Under the pieces are notes generated by a model. The model saw only the letters and a list, made by a program, of their open reading frames with translations, searched no databases and was not told the origin of the DNA. Positions 36,086-47,962 of a stretch of DNA of 64,000 nt are shown here, one piece after another. This DNA comes from Eucalyptus grandis (Eukaryota > Streptophyta > Magnoliopsida > Myrtales > Myrtaceae): assembly GCF_016545825.1 (NCBI RefSeq), contig NC_052613.1:52186112-52250111 (forward strand), in the 5' to 3' direction. Numbering within the stretch: the first letter of the stretch is position 1; each line of letters begins with the position of its first letter. The position numbers and the translations under genes were made by a program.

Positions 36086-36755
36086 TTCCGGTTGTAATGT
36101 TCCCGGTAAGAGGGTTATGCCCCTCAATATCTCTATATTAAGACGAGCTATGGCGTGTCATAGTCATTGGGATAGTAACATAGCTTTCATACTTGTAATT
36201 AATTGAAATAATCTTCCAAAACATAAGCAGTTTCAAACTAAGATTCACTAATACTGCTTATTTTGTTCACAAGAAGTAAATATATTTAAAGAATATCTAT
36301 CTCTCAAACTTGAAAGAGGATAAGCTGTAGATAATTTTAGCATAAAAAAATTATGATATTTTATGTCTTTTAAGGTCAAAACTCCAAATGTTGAATTATC
36401 ATTTGTGAATGGTGATTTGTGGAATTAAAGGATTGCAAACTACTAGTCTTCAAATCAGGTAACAAATGCCTAGACCGCTAATTACTAGAAAAATGCTCAC
36501 TTTTCTTTTTGGCCGAAGAAGACCGATATCACATGACTTGCACAGCTAGCGGGCGGCCAGTCTTGTCGGAGAAAAGTTGTCACCAAATCCAAAGAAGTCG
36601 TTTTTGAGCTCCAACAAAGATAACTTTCTCGCAATCACCTTCAAGAGCCTTTGTCCCGATGATTACCCAGTTACGACAAATGGGAAATCACCATGATCTA
36701 GTGTGATTAGTCAATTGTTCAAGCAAGAGTGGATGTATAAGTTGTTTAGCAATAT
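36086..36755. repeat. Orphan P450 3' flank (no P450 body)
   Basis: Repeats the flank found after P450 genes (matches 34560-35480) but lies 1.8 kb after P450-2 with no P450 exon between. Likely remnant of a unit whose gene was deleted. Confidence 0.6.
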
Positions 36756-36759
36756 TGTA

Positions 36760-37350
36760 TTTTCCTAAACCTATTGTATTGATATCAATTCAGTTTTAAA
36801 TATTTCAATTTGACAAATTTAGTTCAAAACCTTTTCATTTTGATACTAATTTAGTCCATCTGATCAATTTTAGCTAGTCGGCGCTAATGTGGATGCTGGC
36901 CGGTGGTTGGACACTAACGTGGTAATTTTTAAATGTTTTTTTAATTTCTTTTCTTTTCTTTTCTCTCTTCTTCCTCCTTGGACTTTCCTCGCAGTGGCTG
37001 GCAAGCCTCTAGTGAGGCTTGCAACCCTCGCCCGGCCTTGCCTAGAGCCGTAGGCGAGGTAGCTTCTCCCAAGGAGGAAAAAGAGAGAAAAGAAAAGGAA
37101 AAAAGAAAAGAAAAAAAGAAAAAGAACATAAAATTAATAAAAAAATTTAAAAAAATTTGCCATGTCAACATCAGTCAATGTTCAGCCATTGGCTGACGTC
37201 CATGTCGCGCTGGCCAACCAAAATTGGCCTGATGAACTAAATATGTATCACTGTTAAAAGATTTAAGATTAAATTAATTTAATTGAAAGATTTATGATTG
37301 AATTCGTATCAATGTAATAGGTTTATGATTTTTTAGTATTTTTTCCATTA
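36760..37350. mobile_element. Degenerate foldback MULE (E3)
   Basis: About 0.6 kb with inverted ends that pair CCTAAACCTATTGTATTGATA with the right end near 37320, and small GC-rich arms (36985-37070) with CCTCGCC words. Heavily mutated; TSD not found. Confidence 0.6.
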
Positions 37351-37449
37351 AATGCCATGTGGAGTTCATTTTTATGACCATAGTAGGCATAGATTGTCAA
37401 TTTGTGGATAAGACAACACGTGGGAGATGCTGACTCTTAACTAACTCTT

Positions 37450-38457
37450 ACACACTAGATTATTCACTAGATTAATCTTCATTAGATTACTTGCCAAGAA
37501 GAAAGAAATCTAATGAAGATTCACGTCATTGGCCTTTTTCCACTATGTTGAACGCAAAACTTTTCTTAAGGTACCCATCCGTGGGTAGTTGCGTTGGTTG
37601 AGAGTTCTTCCATCATTGCAGAGATCGAGAGTTCGAAACTCGCAATTGCTAGCGATTTAAATGGGGAGCTTTGGTGGTGGGTTGTTAGGCTAATCTCCTT
37701 TGAGATATGGGGGCCCGGCACTCAGGAGCCGTTTGGGCACAGGGGGGTCCGTGGTGGAGTCCTCAATTACCAAAAAAAATAAAAATTCTTAAGGTAATGC
37801 ATGAAAAAAATTCATTTGAGAAAATGGAAGAGAACCGTGGAATAAAATCTAATTTTACGGACTTGATGCATGTACACTCTCGTTTTTAGTAATGCAAGGT
37901 ATATGAGCCCAAACTCGAGCCTATAGTTGATGTGAATCGAGTTTGAATAGCATGAATTTAAATTGCTGTGTGTTGAAAAAAAATTCCTTCATTAGGAGAT
38001 ATCTACTGACCAATAAACTAAGATGAGATGATAAAAATGTTGACTATGGCAAACAAATATTTTCTGTTCATTGTTTGACAGTTTCTTGTTATCCTGAATC
38101 TCATGACAAAGCAACGTGCTTTGTTGGAATTTTCTTAATAAAATTGGAGATGGTTGATGTTTTTAGGTTTCCTTTATGATTGGAGAAATAAAGAATTGTC
38201 AATCATTAGGATGAAGCTGTACGTTCTAATTAAGAATCAATATTCTCTCCTACACCGACAAGTTATCAATCAGTGATACTATGACGCAAGACGTGATTAT
38301 AATCAGAGAAAAATCATCACTACAGACAGATCAGAAAAGCCTGTATAAATTTCACGGGTTGATTTTTCAGCATCCATTTTGTCTTTAACACGACTAAACC
38401 ACGCCGAACTAGTTCAACGTTTTTAAGTAATATCCCTGCACATGACCATTCCGACAA
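37450..38457. repeat. 5' flank of P450-3, containing a SINE
   Basis: Collinear with 12130-12800 and 54290-55000 apart from the SINE at 37574. No gene seen. The TATA motif of the other copies reads TCTTTAAC here. Confidence 0.65.
37574..37785 (+). mobile_element. tRNA-derived SINE, TSD TTCTTAAGGTA
   Basis: A 212-bp insertion flanked by perfect 11-bp repeats (37563-37573, 37786-37796). It has pol III promoter boxes: A box TAGTTGCGTTGG (37586-37597) and B box GTTCGAAAC (37631-37639), 33 bp apart as in tRNA genes. The tail is A-rich (from 37771). Paralogous 5' flanks lack it. Mobilised by LINE-encoded enzymes; no protein of its own. The short frames here are incidental. Confidence 0.88.
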
Positions 38458-38705
38458 TGGCTCTTCACATACTTTTCAATAACAAAAGAAGAAACTCCCC
38501 CGGGGTCTCCATCACTCCCCATCATAGGCAATGTCTACGCCACCTGCCCTCACCACTCTTTGTGAAAACTCTCCAGACCGTATTGCCCCGTCATGCTTAT
38601 CTGCCTCAACGGCCCTACCATCGTAATCTCCTCCCCTGAAGCCGCCAGAGAGGTCCTCAAGACCCACAACCTCAATTGTTGCAGTTGCCCGCGGCTGGTC
38701 GACAT
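38458..38705 (+). pseudogene. P450-3: exon 1 stub of the CYP71 gene
   Basis: Starts with ATGGCTCTTCACAT like the other copies, then a deletion removes most of the membrane anchor. The hinge/LPIIGN and [16 protein letters not shown] regions are still visible at DNA level with several indels. Similarity stops at about 38705, before the C-helix, where an (AT)n tract begins and sequence like 19000-19080 follows. No other exons. Confidence 0.85.
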
Positions 38706-38769
38706 CCAGATATATATATATATATTCATCAACAATTAAAATGGACCTGAACATATGGATCGGAGTCTT

Positions 38770-39727
38770 GGCAATATTCACCCATCGTCATGAGCTTAAA
38801 AACGGATAAAATTCATGACTCAAAAACAGATTGTGGTTAGTCAATCACCAAAAAGGAGAAAATAATCATGTAAACATTACTGAATATATTCAAAGTTACT
38901 TGCATTATTAAAAAAGTTACTAATCATGTATGGATGCTAATTATTTTAGATGAATCAATAGTTATCATTGTATAGGCTTGCACCTTCCATGTAACAGACA
39001 TAGACACAAAGTGAAGTAACACATAACAAGCATTGGAACCAACATTCGTTCAACTTAGATTTTAACTATATATAATAGATTAGATAATACAATTAAAAGC
39101 TTATTAAACGTCTGCAGCATAGGATTGCAATGTCCGAATTAATGGACAAAAATTAGTAGATTAGAAAACTAGACTTTAAAAGGAGTTAATGATATATCAA
39201 GCTCGCTGATTTAACTCCATAAATCGAATACATCAATATTGCTTGGATTTGGACTCCTCTTGTGATATTCAGTCCCGAGATCCAGGACATTCATGTGAGA
39301 AAGAACTTGCTGAATATGTCTTTGGGATCGCTTCTCGTATTATTGGCCAAACATTATTTTGGGCCCATCGGAATGAATGCAGAAAATAAGTAGCATTAAG
39401 GGGAAAGGTCCTCACGCCACCTTCTAAACACGCAGTAACTTAGAGGACTTAATGAAGCAAAGCAGTTATTACATATGTGTAAACAAACCCCACATGTGTA
39501 GATTGGTCCACCCAAAGATAATTCTCGTGATGAACTAAATTGCAATATTTCATTTCTGGTAGCCGTGGATCAACATTGACCGATCAAAGGTGCATGCTCA
39601 GTCACGATTTATACGTATAAATTTGCTTATAGGTTGGACCAAATCGAGATGCAACTCTATCCATGGTAATTAGGGTTTTCGACCTTTTTTTTTTTTGGGG
39701 TCGAAGGAGTTTTAGACTTTAGCTAGA
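38770..39727. repeat. Intergenic segment, paralogous to 17830-18760
   Basis: No gene seen. Its last 150 bp (39569-39727) recur on the other side of E4. Confidence 0.65.
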
Positions 39728-39734
39728 GGAAATT

Positions 39735-40325
39735 GTCCAAAAAGTTTTAAATCTATTGTAGTTTTATCAATGCAGTTCCAAGCCTTTCACTATTGCTAAT
39801 TAAGTCTTAAACATTCAGCCAATTTTAGTCGAAAATTGCCAATGTGGATGCTGACGTTGATGTAGATAATTTTTATAATTTCTTTCTCTCTTTTCCCTGT
39901 TTTTCTTTCAAGTTCAGCTTGCATTGCCAGCCAACCTTTGCTGATCACAAGGAAGGGCATCCTAACCCTTGCCTAGACCTCGTGAGAGCCATGACACCCT
40001 CATCGATTGCGAGCAAGGGCTTCGCGGCTCTTGCTCAAATCTCTCAAGTGCTAATAGGCAAGGGCTTTGGCAGCCCTCAACTGTGGTTGGTGAGAGTCGA
40101 CTGCCAACCTTTCCCGGACTTGATAGAAAGAAAAGTAAAAGAAATAAGTCAATGCGCGATTGTCCTATGTGGCACTATCGAGATCGACGTCAATGATGTC
40201 TAGTTAAAATTGACCAAAAGAACTTAATTGGCAACACGTGAAAATATTTACAACTTCATTAACAAAATCGAAAGATTTATGAGTGAATTTATAAAAATGC
40301 AATAAGTTTAGAATTTTTAGGATAA
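39735..40325. mobile_element. Degenerate foldback MULE (E4) between long direct repeats
   Basis: AT-rich inverted ends (GTCCAAAAAGTTTTAAATC on the left, a matching end near 40310) and GC-richer arms with CTTGCC/GGCAAG words. The flank at 39569-39727 is repeated at 40328-40446, while the paralogous segment has it once (18611-18733). The 119-codon frame is not supported. Confidence 0.55.
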
Positions 40326-40327
40326 AA

Positions 40328-40446
40328 ATTGACTGATAAAAGGTGTATGCTTATAGTCACGACTTGTACATAGAAAGCATTTAGGTTGGACCAAATCGAG
40401 GTGCATCTCTATTGAGGACAGTTAGGATATTGGACTTTAGCCATGA
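40328..40446 (+). repeat. Right direct repeat flanking E4
   Basis: Second copy of the 39569-39727 flank, including AGGTTGGACCAAATCGAG. It is closer to the single paralogous copy at 18611 than the left copy is. Confidence 0.65.
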
Positions 40447-40654
40447 TGATTCTAAGTCATGTGGACAAATCTTCGGCTAATTACAATTCGATGCTCGTGG
40501 ATTAAGTGATATGGGGTGGCTTTATCGAATTTGTCCTTCTAAGTACCCACCGCTTGGATTATGATGTTACCCTAGTCATTTGTCTTGTAACATACCACCA
40601 AGTCTTTCGTTGGACAAAGTTTGATGTTGATGACCTTTCTCCTTGGGTGGTTAA

Positions 40655-41361
40655 GGGTGTGCAAGACAACGCTTCTTGGCCAAGGAAAGTTTTTTTTTTT
40701 TTTTTAGAAGTAGTTCTTTTCTATTTTTATTCTAGAGAACAATTTCTGAGTAAAAGAATGTGTTTGCTAACTACACAAAATTGATATTATTTGAATAGAA
40801 AAATAATAGAAATGCGTTTGGTAACGCAATGGTTTCTTTTTTGTATTTATTCATTTTTTTATTCTTGCACATGGATCGTTAGCCGACCGCTGCTGCCACT
40901 ATGTGATTGCTGACTGTTGATTGTCACCGCCGACCACAACTGCATAGCCCATTGGCCGCCACCTCATTGGCCGTCAATGGGCTAAGCGGCTGTGGTTGGC
41001 GGCCGACAGCAGTGACCGGCAGGCGGTGGCGGCGACCGACGGGCGGTGGCAGGCGGCGGCAGTGGTAGGCAGCGGCCAACGATCAATGGTGGCTCCGGGC
41101 GATTGGAGGTGGCCGTGGCAAGAGAGAGGAATTAAAAAAAATGAAAAAGAAAATTGGCTTATTTCTAGAAATTGTTCCCGGAAACAATAAGTAACTTTTT
41201 TTTGTTTTTCATTTCTGCTCCAAGTCTATTCCCAAGCTAACTTTCTATTCCGGGGAATAGAAAAACAACTTGACGTTACCAAATGGATTTATGTTCTTTT
41301 TTTGTTCTGGGGAACAAAAGAACAGAAATCCAGAGAAACATAAACATTCTCATGCGGAGCC
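40655..41361. mobile_element. PIF/Harbinger-like TIR element, TSD TAA
   Basis: A 707-bp insertion flanked by TAA (40652-40654, 41362-41364). The paralogous segment has a single TAA at 18943-18945. Internal GCGTTTGGTAACG and NTTGTTC motifs resemble the element at 6342-7137, and the centre is GC-rich and self-complementary. No transposase. Confidence 0.65.
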
Positions 41362-41739
41362 TAAACCTATTCTAAACCACCATAGGCATGGACGAGGTAA
41401 TCAGCATTTGTTTATTTTGATCAATGATTGAAATGAATCTAGTAGTTATATGGACCGGAGTTTTAGCAATATTCACCCGCTATCATGAGCTTCAAAAGGG
41501 ATACAATTCATGTCCCATTAATCGATTGTAGTCAGAACATTATAAAAAAATAAAATAAATAATTACAATTGTGTAAACATTGTCGAAAATTCAAAGTTAA
41601 TTGCATTATTAAGAAGCCACATACAGATATGCTAATGTTAGATGTGTCGATAGTTATTATCTTATACGAAATCTCACGGTTGCGTGAATCCATCATGGAG
41701 TACGTTAAAATTCTTTGTCAACTAGTTGGAGAAATTATA

Positions 41740-42988
41740 GGGAAAAGTACCAAAATAGTTCTAACCCTTTTGTATTGATACCAATTCAGTCATTAACTTT
41801 TTAATTGGACCAATTTAGTCCCAAACCTTTTTACATTGGTACTAATTCAGTCCATTCGGCTAATTTAAGTCGGTAATTGCTGACATGGCCACCGGTGGTC
41901 TTATGTGGCGCCACGTGAACAAATTTTATCATTTTTTTTATTTTTTTTTTTTCAGATTTTTAATTTTTTTTTTTTTTTCTTTTCTTTTTTTTTCTTTGTT
42001 CATTACCCTTGGCCGGCGAGGCCGCCGGCCGGCCGACCGACCATCGCTGGCCACAAGCTGGTCGGGGCGAGGGGCCCCGAGCTATCGCCAGCCACTAGCG
42101 AGGGCCGTCGCGCCCTCGTCGGCCACAAGCGAGGGTGATGGCCCTCGCCGAGATCCAGGCGAGGGCCGAAACCCTCGCCCGTTGGCCGGTGAGGCACGGT
42201 AGCCCTCGCTCATGGCGGGCGAGGGTGCGGCGGCCCTCGCCCAGATCCGGCGAGGGCCACGGCGGCCTCGCTTGCCCAGGTGAGGCTCGCGACGCTATCG
42301 CTGCGCTTAATCCGGTGCGAGATCGCGAACTTCCCCACACCGTTATCCCTCTAGAAGCTACCCGAGCTTGGGACGCCGACCACCTCCTTCAACCTCCGGG
42401 GGCCGCAAAGGCTTGGGTGACCATGTCGCGATAGGAGGCGACGGAGCTCTAGATGCGGTAGACGCAGCTCGCCTGGATCTAGGCAAGGGTCGCCGCACCC
42501 TCGCCCGCCACGAGCGAGGGTTGCCACGCCCTCACCAGCCAACGTGCGAGGGTTTCAGCCCTTGCCTGGATCTAGGCGGGGCCGTTGCCCTCACTTGTGG
42601 CGGGCGAGGGCGTGACGGCCCGGCCGGTGGCCTACGACGGCACGGGGCCCCTCGCCCCGACCAGCTTGTGGCCGATGATGGTCGGTTGGCTGGCTACCTT
42701 GCCGGCCAAGGGTAAGGAACAAAGAAAAAAAAAAAAAAGAGAAAAAAAGGAAAAAAAAGAAAAAAAATTTAAAAATCTGAAAAAATATAAAAAAAATTAT
42801 AAAATTTGTCCATGTGGTGTCACATAAGATCGCCAGTGGCCACGTCAACAATTTCCGGCTTAAATTAGCCGGATGGACTGAATTGGTATTAATGTAAAAA
42901 GGTTTAGGAATAAATTGGTTAAGTTAAAAAGTTTAGGACTGAATTGGTATCGATACAAAAGGTTTAGGACTATTTTGATACTTTTTCC
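41740..42988. mobile_element. Foldback Mutator-like element (E5), 9-bp TSD
   Basis: Ends GGGAAAAGTACC and its inverse, flanked by GAAATTATA (41731-41739) and GAAATTACA (42989-42997), one mutation apart. The empty site is at 19309-19317. Arms of about 500 bp are complementary and dominated by GCGAGG/CCTCGC words. The loop (about 42290-42475) is unique and reads as a 40-odd codon protein-like stretch (AIAALNPVRDRELPHTVIPL), perhaps captured. Arm frames of up to 115 codons are shadows. Confidence 0.82.
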
Positions 42989-42997
42989 GAAATTACA

Positions 42998-44376
42998 TAT
43001 TATTCATATGGGTCTTGGGAAGCCAACAAAAAGTACGTTTTTTTTTTTTTTTGTATGAAAGTATTTTTTCACTTGTTTAATAACTTTTTCATATTTCAAC
43101 ATTTTAGTGCCAATACCTTTTTCGGTTTTTACTGCGAGTTATATATGTATATGTATATATATATATATGTAAATTTATCAAAAAAAAGAGTGTTGTGAGA
43201 CAATCTCAGCAGCTCCCTCTAGCATTATCACAAGGGTCATGTCTTGCCTACGAAATGTTCAATTTTGAGTTACAGTTATTCTGCACCACTTGCGATTTAA
43301 GTATTCGCTATTGGTAAGTTCATTACCATGACTTTGCTAAGATGCTATCAATTAGGTAATTTATCCATGCAGAGTATGCCGCAACTAGACAATGTAGCAT
43401 GAACTATTTAGTCATTCATTTTTATTTAATAATAGTTCTTATTATATCATTAAAATCCGATAGTCAAAATTATATAAGGATCTAGTTTAATTTTAAGCTG
43501 GAGCAACATGAAAACCACCCTACTTATATTTTGGTGAAATGGCACTAGCGGTCCAAGTACATTTATGAGAATTCTTTTTTCGTCGAAATCTTTTTTTTTT
43601 TCTTTTCAAAATGATCCCTTTACTTTTAAAAAAGTTTCACAGTCAGCCCTTTGGTTAATCTTGACCGCCGGACTGCAAAGTTAGCAGCTGAAAAGCGGAG
43701 GTGGCAATGGGAGGACATGTCACGATTTTCAAGTTTGAACTTAACTCCATTAAGTTTTAAGAAGCTCAACCTCCACGTAAGAAATCCGACTAGAACTTTC
43801 ACCTATAATATACATTTATCGCGTTCATTTTCTTCGTACTACTAATTAATGTAGGAGTTTTGGATGTCAGATGATGCATCACCCGAGCTCAATTTTTCAA
43901 GTTCAAACTTAACTCGATTAAGTTTTCAAGAAGCTCGACCTAGCTTCACTTTCCTTAATTGGTCAATAAATCATACTCAAAACTCAGAACTTGAGCTTGA
44001 ATTTTAAGAGGAAACACTATAGTTGAGAACTACAGATATTTTATTTAGTAATATTTAAAGTATATAATTGCTCGAAAATGTTCACTTAGCTGATCCTACT
44101 GCTACTGCGATTAGATATGTCCACAGACGCTAGCCGCTACCTTCGATATATTATATGTTGACATACGCGATTGGTTCGATCATCAGTGTCAATTTTTTCT
44201 TACGGACAACTTGTTTTCTTGTGTATGTCCTGTCATATTTTCAGAAGCGTACCATTTTTGTCCCTGTGGATAAAACAAGAAAATCATCATCTGCATCCAT
44301 TTTGTATTTAAGACGACTTAACCGCGCCAAACTCGACAGGCCAAGTATTCTCACTGCGCATGACCATCCTCCGGCA
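42998..44376. repeat. 5' flank of P450-4
   Basis: Paralogous to 29651-31768 without the Copia and LTR-like insertions. Contains the empty Copia site GTACG (43033-43037). The TATA position reads TATTTA (44305-44310). No gene. Confidence 0.7.
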
Positions 44377-46931
44377 ATGGCTCTTCACATCCTCTTCACA
44401 TGGCTTGCTCTTTCCCTTCCTCTCCTCCTCCTCCTCCTCCTCTCAGTGAAAAACTTCAATAACAAAAAGAAGAACCTCCCTCCAGGGCCTCCATCACTTC
44501 CCATCATAGGCAACTTCCACCAGCTCGGCCCCCTGCCTCATCAGTCTCTGTGGAAACTCTCCAGACGATATGGCCCCGTCATGCTCATCCGCCTCGGTGG
44601 CACCCCTACCATCGTAATCTCCTCCCCTGATGCTGCCAGGGAGGTCCTCAAGACCCACGACCTTGATAGTTGCAGTCGCCCGCAGATGGTCGGCACGGGA
44701 CGCCTCTCCTATGATTCCCTCGACGTGGCCTTCGTGGAGTACGGCGATTACTGGAGGGAGTTAAGGACGCTGTGTGTGCTCGAGCTGTTTAGCATGAAGC
44801 GAGTCCAGTCCTTCCGATACATCAGGGAAGAGGAGGTGGGATCTATGATCGAATCGATCGCAAAATCAGCAGAGAGCGGAACTCCGGTTAATATGAGCGA
44901 GAAGTTCATGGCTCTGACGGCTAACTTCACTTGCAGGTTGGGCATAGTGGTCAAGATTAAGTTATCTATCTAATTATACTGATCCATCTTAACGACCCAC
45001 ACCCGATCCAATCCAACCAACCCAACCCGATTAAAAACTGATTAGCAGTTTTCTCTTCATATATGGAAAATAGCATATTGAAAAACCTACCGATTAAAAA
45101 CTGATTAAATATGAAGAAATTAGCGAATAGTAAATTACCAAAAAATTTGACAAATCAAACTATGATAAGATCTGTTATTTCTTCTGGCGTGGGAAATTAG
45201 AAAATGAAGTTGTTTTTATCATTTATTTAAGAAAAAGAAAACTTTCTAATTTAGGAATGATTGTGGAATAGCGTATGTAGGAGAGAGAATTTCAATTGTG
45301 GAAGTGATGAAATTCGTCAGTTACGAACTCTTGAATATCGTAAGGAATTTGGACCCCGCAAAATCCATGTCTAGTTGGGCTTTACTAACTGTAAGCACAT
45401 ACCGACTTTTTTTTTTTTTTTAAACTTTTCACTAAACCACATATAACTCAACCCACTAAATTTAAGTTAAAAAGTGAGTTTTTAACCGATCTTTCCATCT
45501 TTAGTTACTACTCAAATTCTTTGAGGTTTGACAATATATTGAGCCTGGTTCTATGAACTAGAGCTCAACCTGACAGTGAGTTCTATGTTCGAACTTGACT
45601 ATACTCGATAAGATTCAGTGTCGCAAGTTACCTGATTGTTTAGCTATTATCAAGTTCAGACTTGATTCAAGTCAATACCCCAAGCCGAAGCTTGTCTAGC
45701 CTGAGAGCCAAGCATGAATCGCTCACAAGAAATTCTGACTTGATTACACACCTTACGTGCAGGGTCGCATTTGGGAAGCCATTTCAGGGGACGGAGTTGG
45801 AAGACGAAGGGTTCATGGATATGGTTCACGAGGGAATGGCGATGTTGGGAAGCTTCTCGGCATCTGATTATTTCCCTCGACTCGGCTGGATTGTGGACAG
45901 GTTCACGGGGCTCCATTCGAGGTTGGAGAAGAGCTTTCGCAATTTGGACGATCTCTATCAGAAGGTGATCGAAGAGCATCGGAATGCGAATAAGAGCAAC
46001 GAGGGAAAGGAGGACATTGTCGATGTGCTGCTGAAGATGGAGAAAGATCAGACTGAGCTCGCGGGGTCCGGCTCAAGGAAGATAACATCAAGGCCATCTT
46101 GATGGTATATCATACAATCTCTACGTATTACTTAATGTAGATCATATACACGATTGAGAAGCAAACTTGATGGTTCTATATATTGCAGGAATAATTTAAG
46201 AACTCCTTAAATGGATTCACCGTCCTCTTTTTTTGGCAATAAACGATATCATGGCAAAAATTGATGTATTTGTCTTTTTTGTGAATCATGACTTCATGGT
46301 CACTATCAGAATATATTTCTCGGAGGAGTGGACACCGGTGCAGTTGTCATGGACTGGACAATGGCTGAGCTCGCTAGGAACCCGAGGGTGATGCGAAAAG
46401 CTCGAGAGAAATCCGAAGTTGCGTTGGAAACAAGAAATGGGTCGTAGAAGAGGACCTCAGCGGGCTCAAATATTTGAAGTTAGTTCTTAAAGAAGTAATG
46501 AGGCTACACCCTCCAGGTGTTCTACTCATACCAAGGGAAACCATTGGCCACTTCAAGCTATCTGACTACGATGTCGACCCGAAGAGCTGTGTCTACGTGA
46601 ATGCGTGGGGCATGGGACGGGACCCAGGACTGTGGGAGCGTCCGGAGGAGTTTGTGCCGGAGAGGTTCGAGGACAGTCCAATCGATTACAAGGGGAATCA
46701 TTTCGAGCTGATACCATTTGGGGCCAGGCGGAGGCGATGCCCTGGGATGTCGATGGTCATGGCGATGATCGAGCTGGCGCTTGCCAATGTCTTGCACTCC
46801 TTCGATTGGGAATTGCCGGAGGGAATGACAGAGGAGATGTGAACATGGAAGAAGGGGCTGGCCTAGCCGTGTTCAAGAAAGTGCCTCTCACTCTGTTGCC
46901 GATAAAGGCATCGCATAAAATTGACGCATGA
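44377..46931 (+). pseudogene. P450-4: CYP71-family P450, three frameshifts and altered haem loop
   Basis: Exons are 44377-44936, 45763-46104 and 46310-46931. Exon 1 is fully open: anchor [18 protein letters not shown], hinge [14 protein letters not shown]-helix WRELR, up to NFTCR, which fixes the ATG at 44377. An upstream in-frame extension to 44155 is not needed. One-base losses near 46062 (end of exon 2), 46405 (after MRKAR) and 46832 (after PEGMTE) break the frame. The I-helix GGVDTG and KEVMR are present. The haem loop is FGARRRRCPG: the conserved Gly three residues after Phe is Arg (46726-46728), which would be expected to disturb haem-thiolate packing. Most diverged of the full-length copies. 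Confidence 0.87.
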
Positions 46932-47962
46932 CGAAAGTGTCGACAAATGTAAAACATCATGTTTCACAACGTCTTGTACTTGATTATGATCAAGCGTCTT
47001 AAAATTGTACGGTACAATATTCTAGTATGCAACATCTCCATATATATGGAAAATAAGACTCGTTGAGTATATTGTCTCCAGGGCAAATAATAAACAGACC
47101 CATTAGAGGAATTTGTGCATTGTGATTATTGAAGGGGACCATCAGTTGAGCGAGTCATTTTTGCATTAACAAATTGTATTTGCTTCCCATGAGCTCAAAT
47201 TACTTTGAGAGTTAAAAGCCTTTTACTTGCATGGGTCGATTCAACATCAATCAAATTTTTATTTTTTTTGGTTTTAATATTTTTGAATAAGAGTAATGCC
47301 GCTTGTTGAGTTATAGCGTGTTATTAGAAAGTTCAGTCATTAGAGAATAGTAATATATATTTTATTCATTTGAAGCATGCTCGTAATTAATTGAAATAAT
47401 CTCCCGAAACACTTGCAGTTTCAAATAAAATACAAATTTACTGCCCCTGTGTATTAGTTTTTTTTTTTTTTCACAAGAAGTAAAAATATTAAAAGAATAT
47501 CAATCTCTCAAACCTAAAAGAGGATGAGCTGCAGATTTTAGCATGAAAAATGATCATGGTAGTTTGTGGAATCGAAGGACTGAAAAATTTTGCTTAGTAG
47601 TGACTAGTAAGTCATGCCTTTTTTTTTCTACACAATACGGTGGGAGAAGTGACCTTCACGGCTATTCTTCTAATAGTAATTATATGGGATTCACACCCGC
47701 ATGGTTCATGTTATAACCGCTCAATTCATTTGTAAGTGTAGAGTCCGTTATTTTAGCCCCACCAGTGTATTGGAAGGTAGGAAGCCTCTCCAAATGAGGT
47801 AATAAAGGGCCAAAAATTTCTAGACAAATACTACTCTTCTTTTTGGCCAAACAAAGACAACTTGCACAAACCAGCGACGAAATATCCTGATGGAGAAAAG
47901 TTGTCATGAATTCTAGAGAAGTTTTTAGAGTTACAACAAAGACAATTTTCTTTCTATAACTT
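46932..47962. repeat. P450-4 3' flank
   Basis: No gene. From about 47555 it is near identical to 1410-1829, the left edge of the duplicated block. Confidence 0.7.

Noticed and set aside
37586..37639. Possible tRNA gene (A and B boxes)
   Set aside because: No anticodon arm or acceptor stem pairing; A-rich tail and 11-bp TSD show a SINE.
41885..42851. Several frames of 80-115 codons
   Set aside because: They follow the inverted arms of foldback element E5; mirrored frames on both strands reflect the palindrome, not genes. Only the loop was kept as a possible capture.
44155..44376. Upstream in-frame extension of P450-4 exon 1
   Set aside because: Adds 74 unrelated residues before the membrane anchor; the ATG at 44377 matches all other copies and the expected N terminus.
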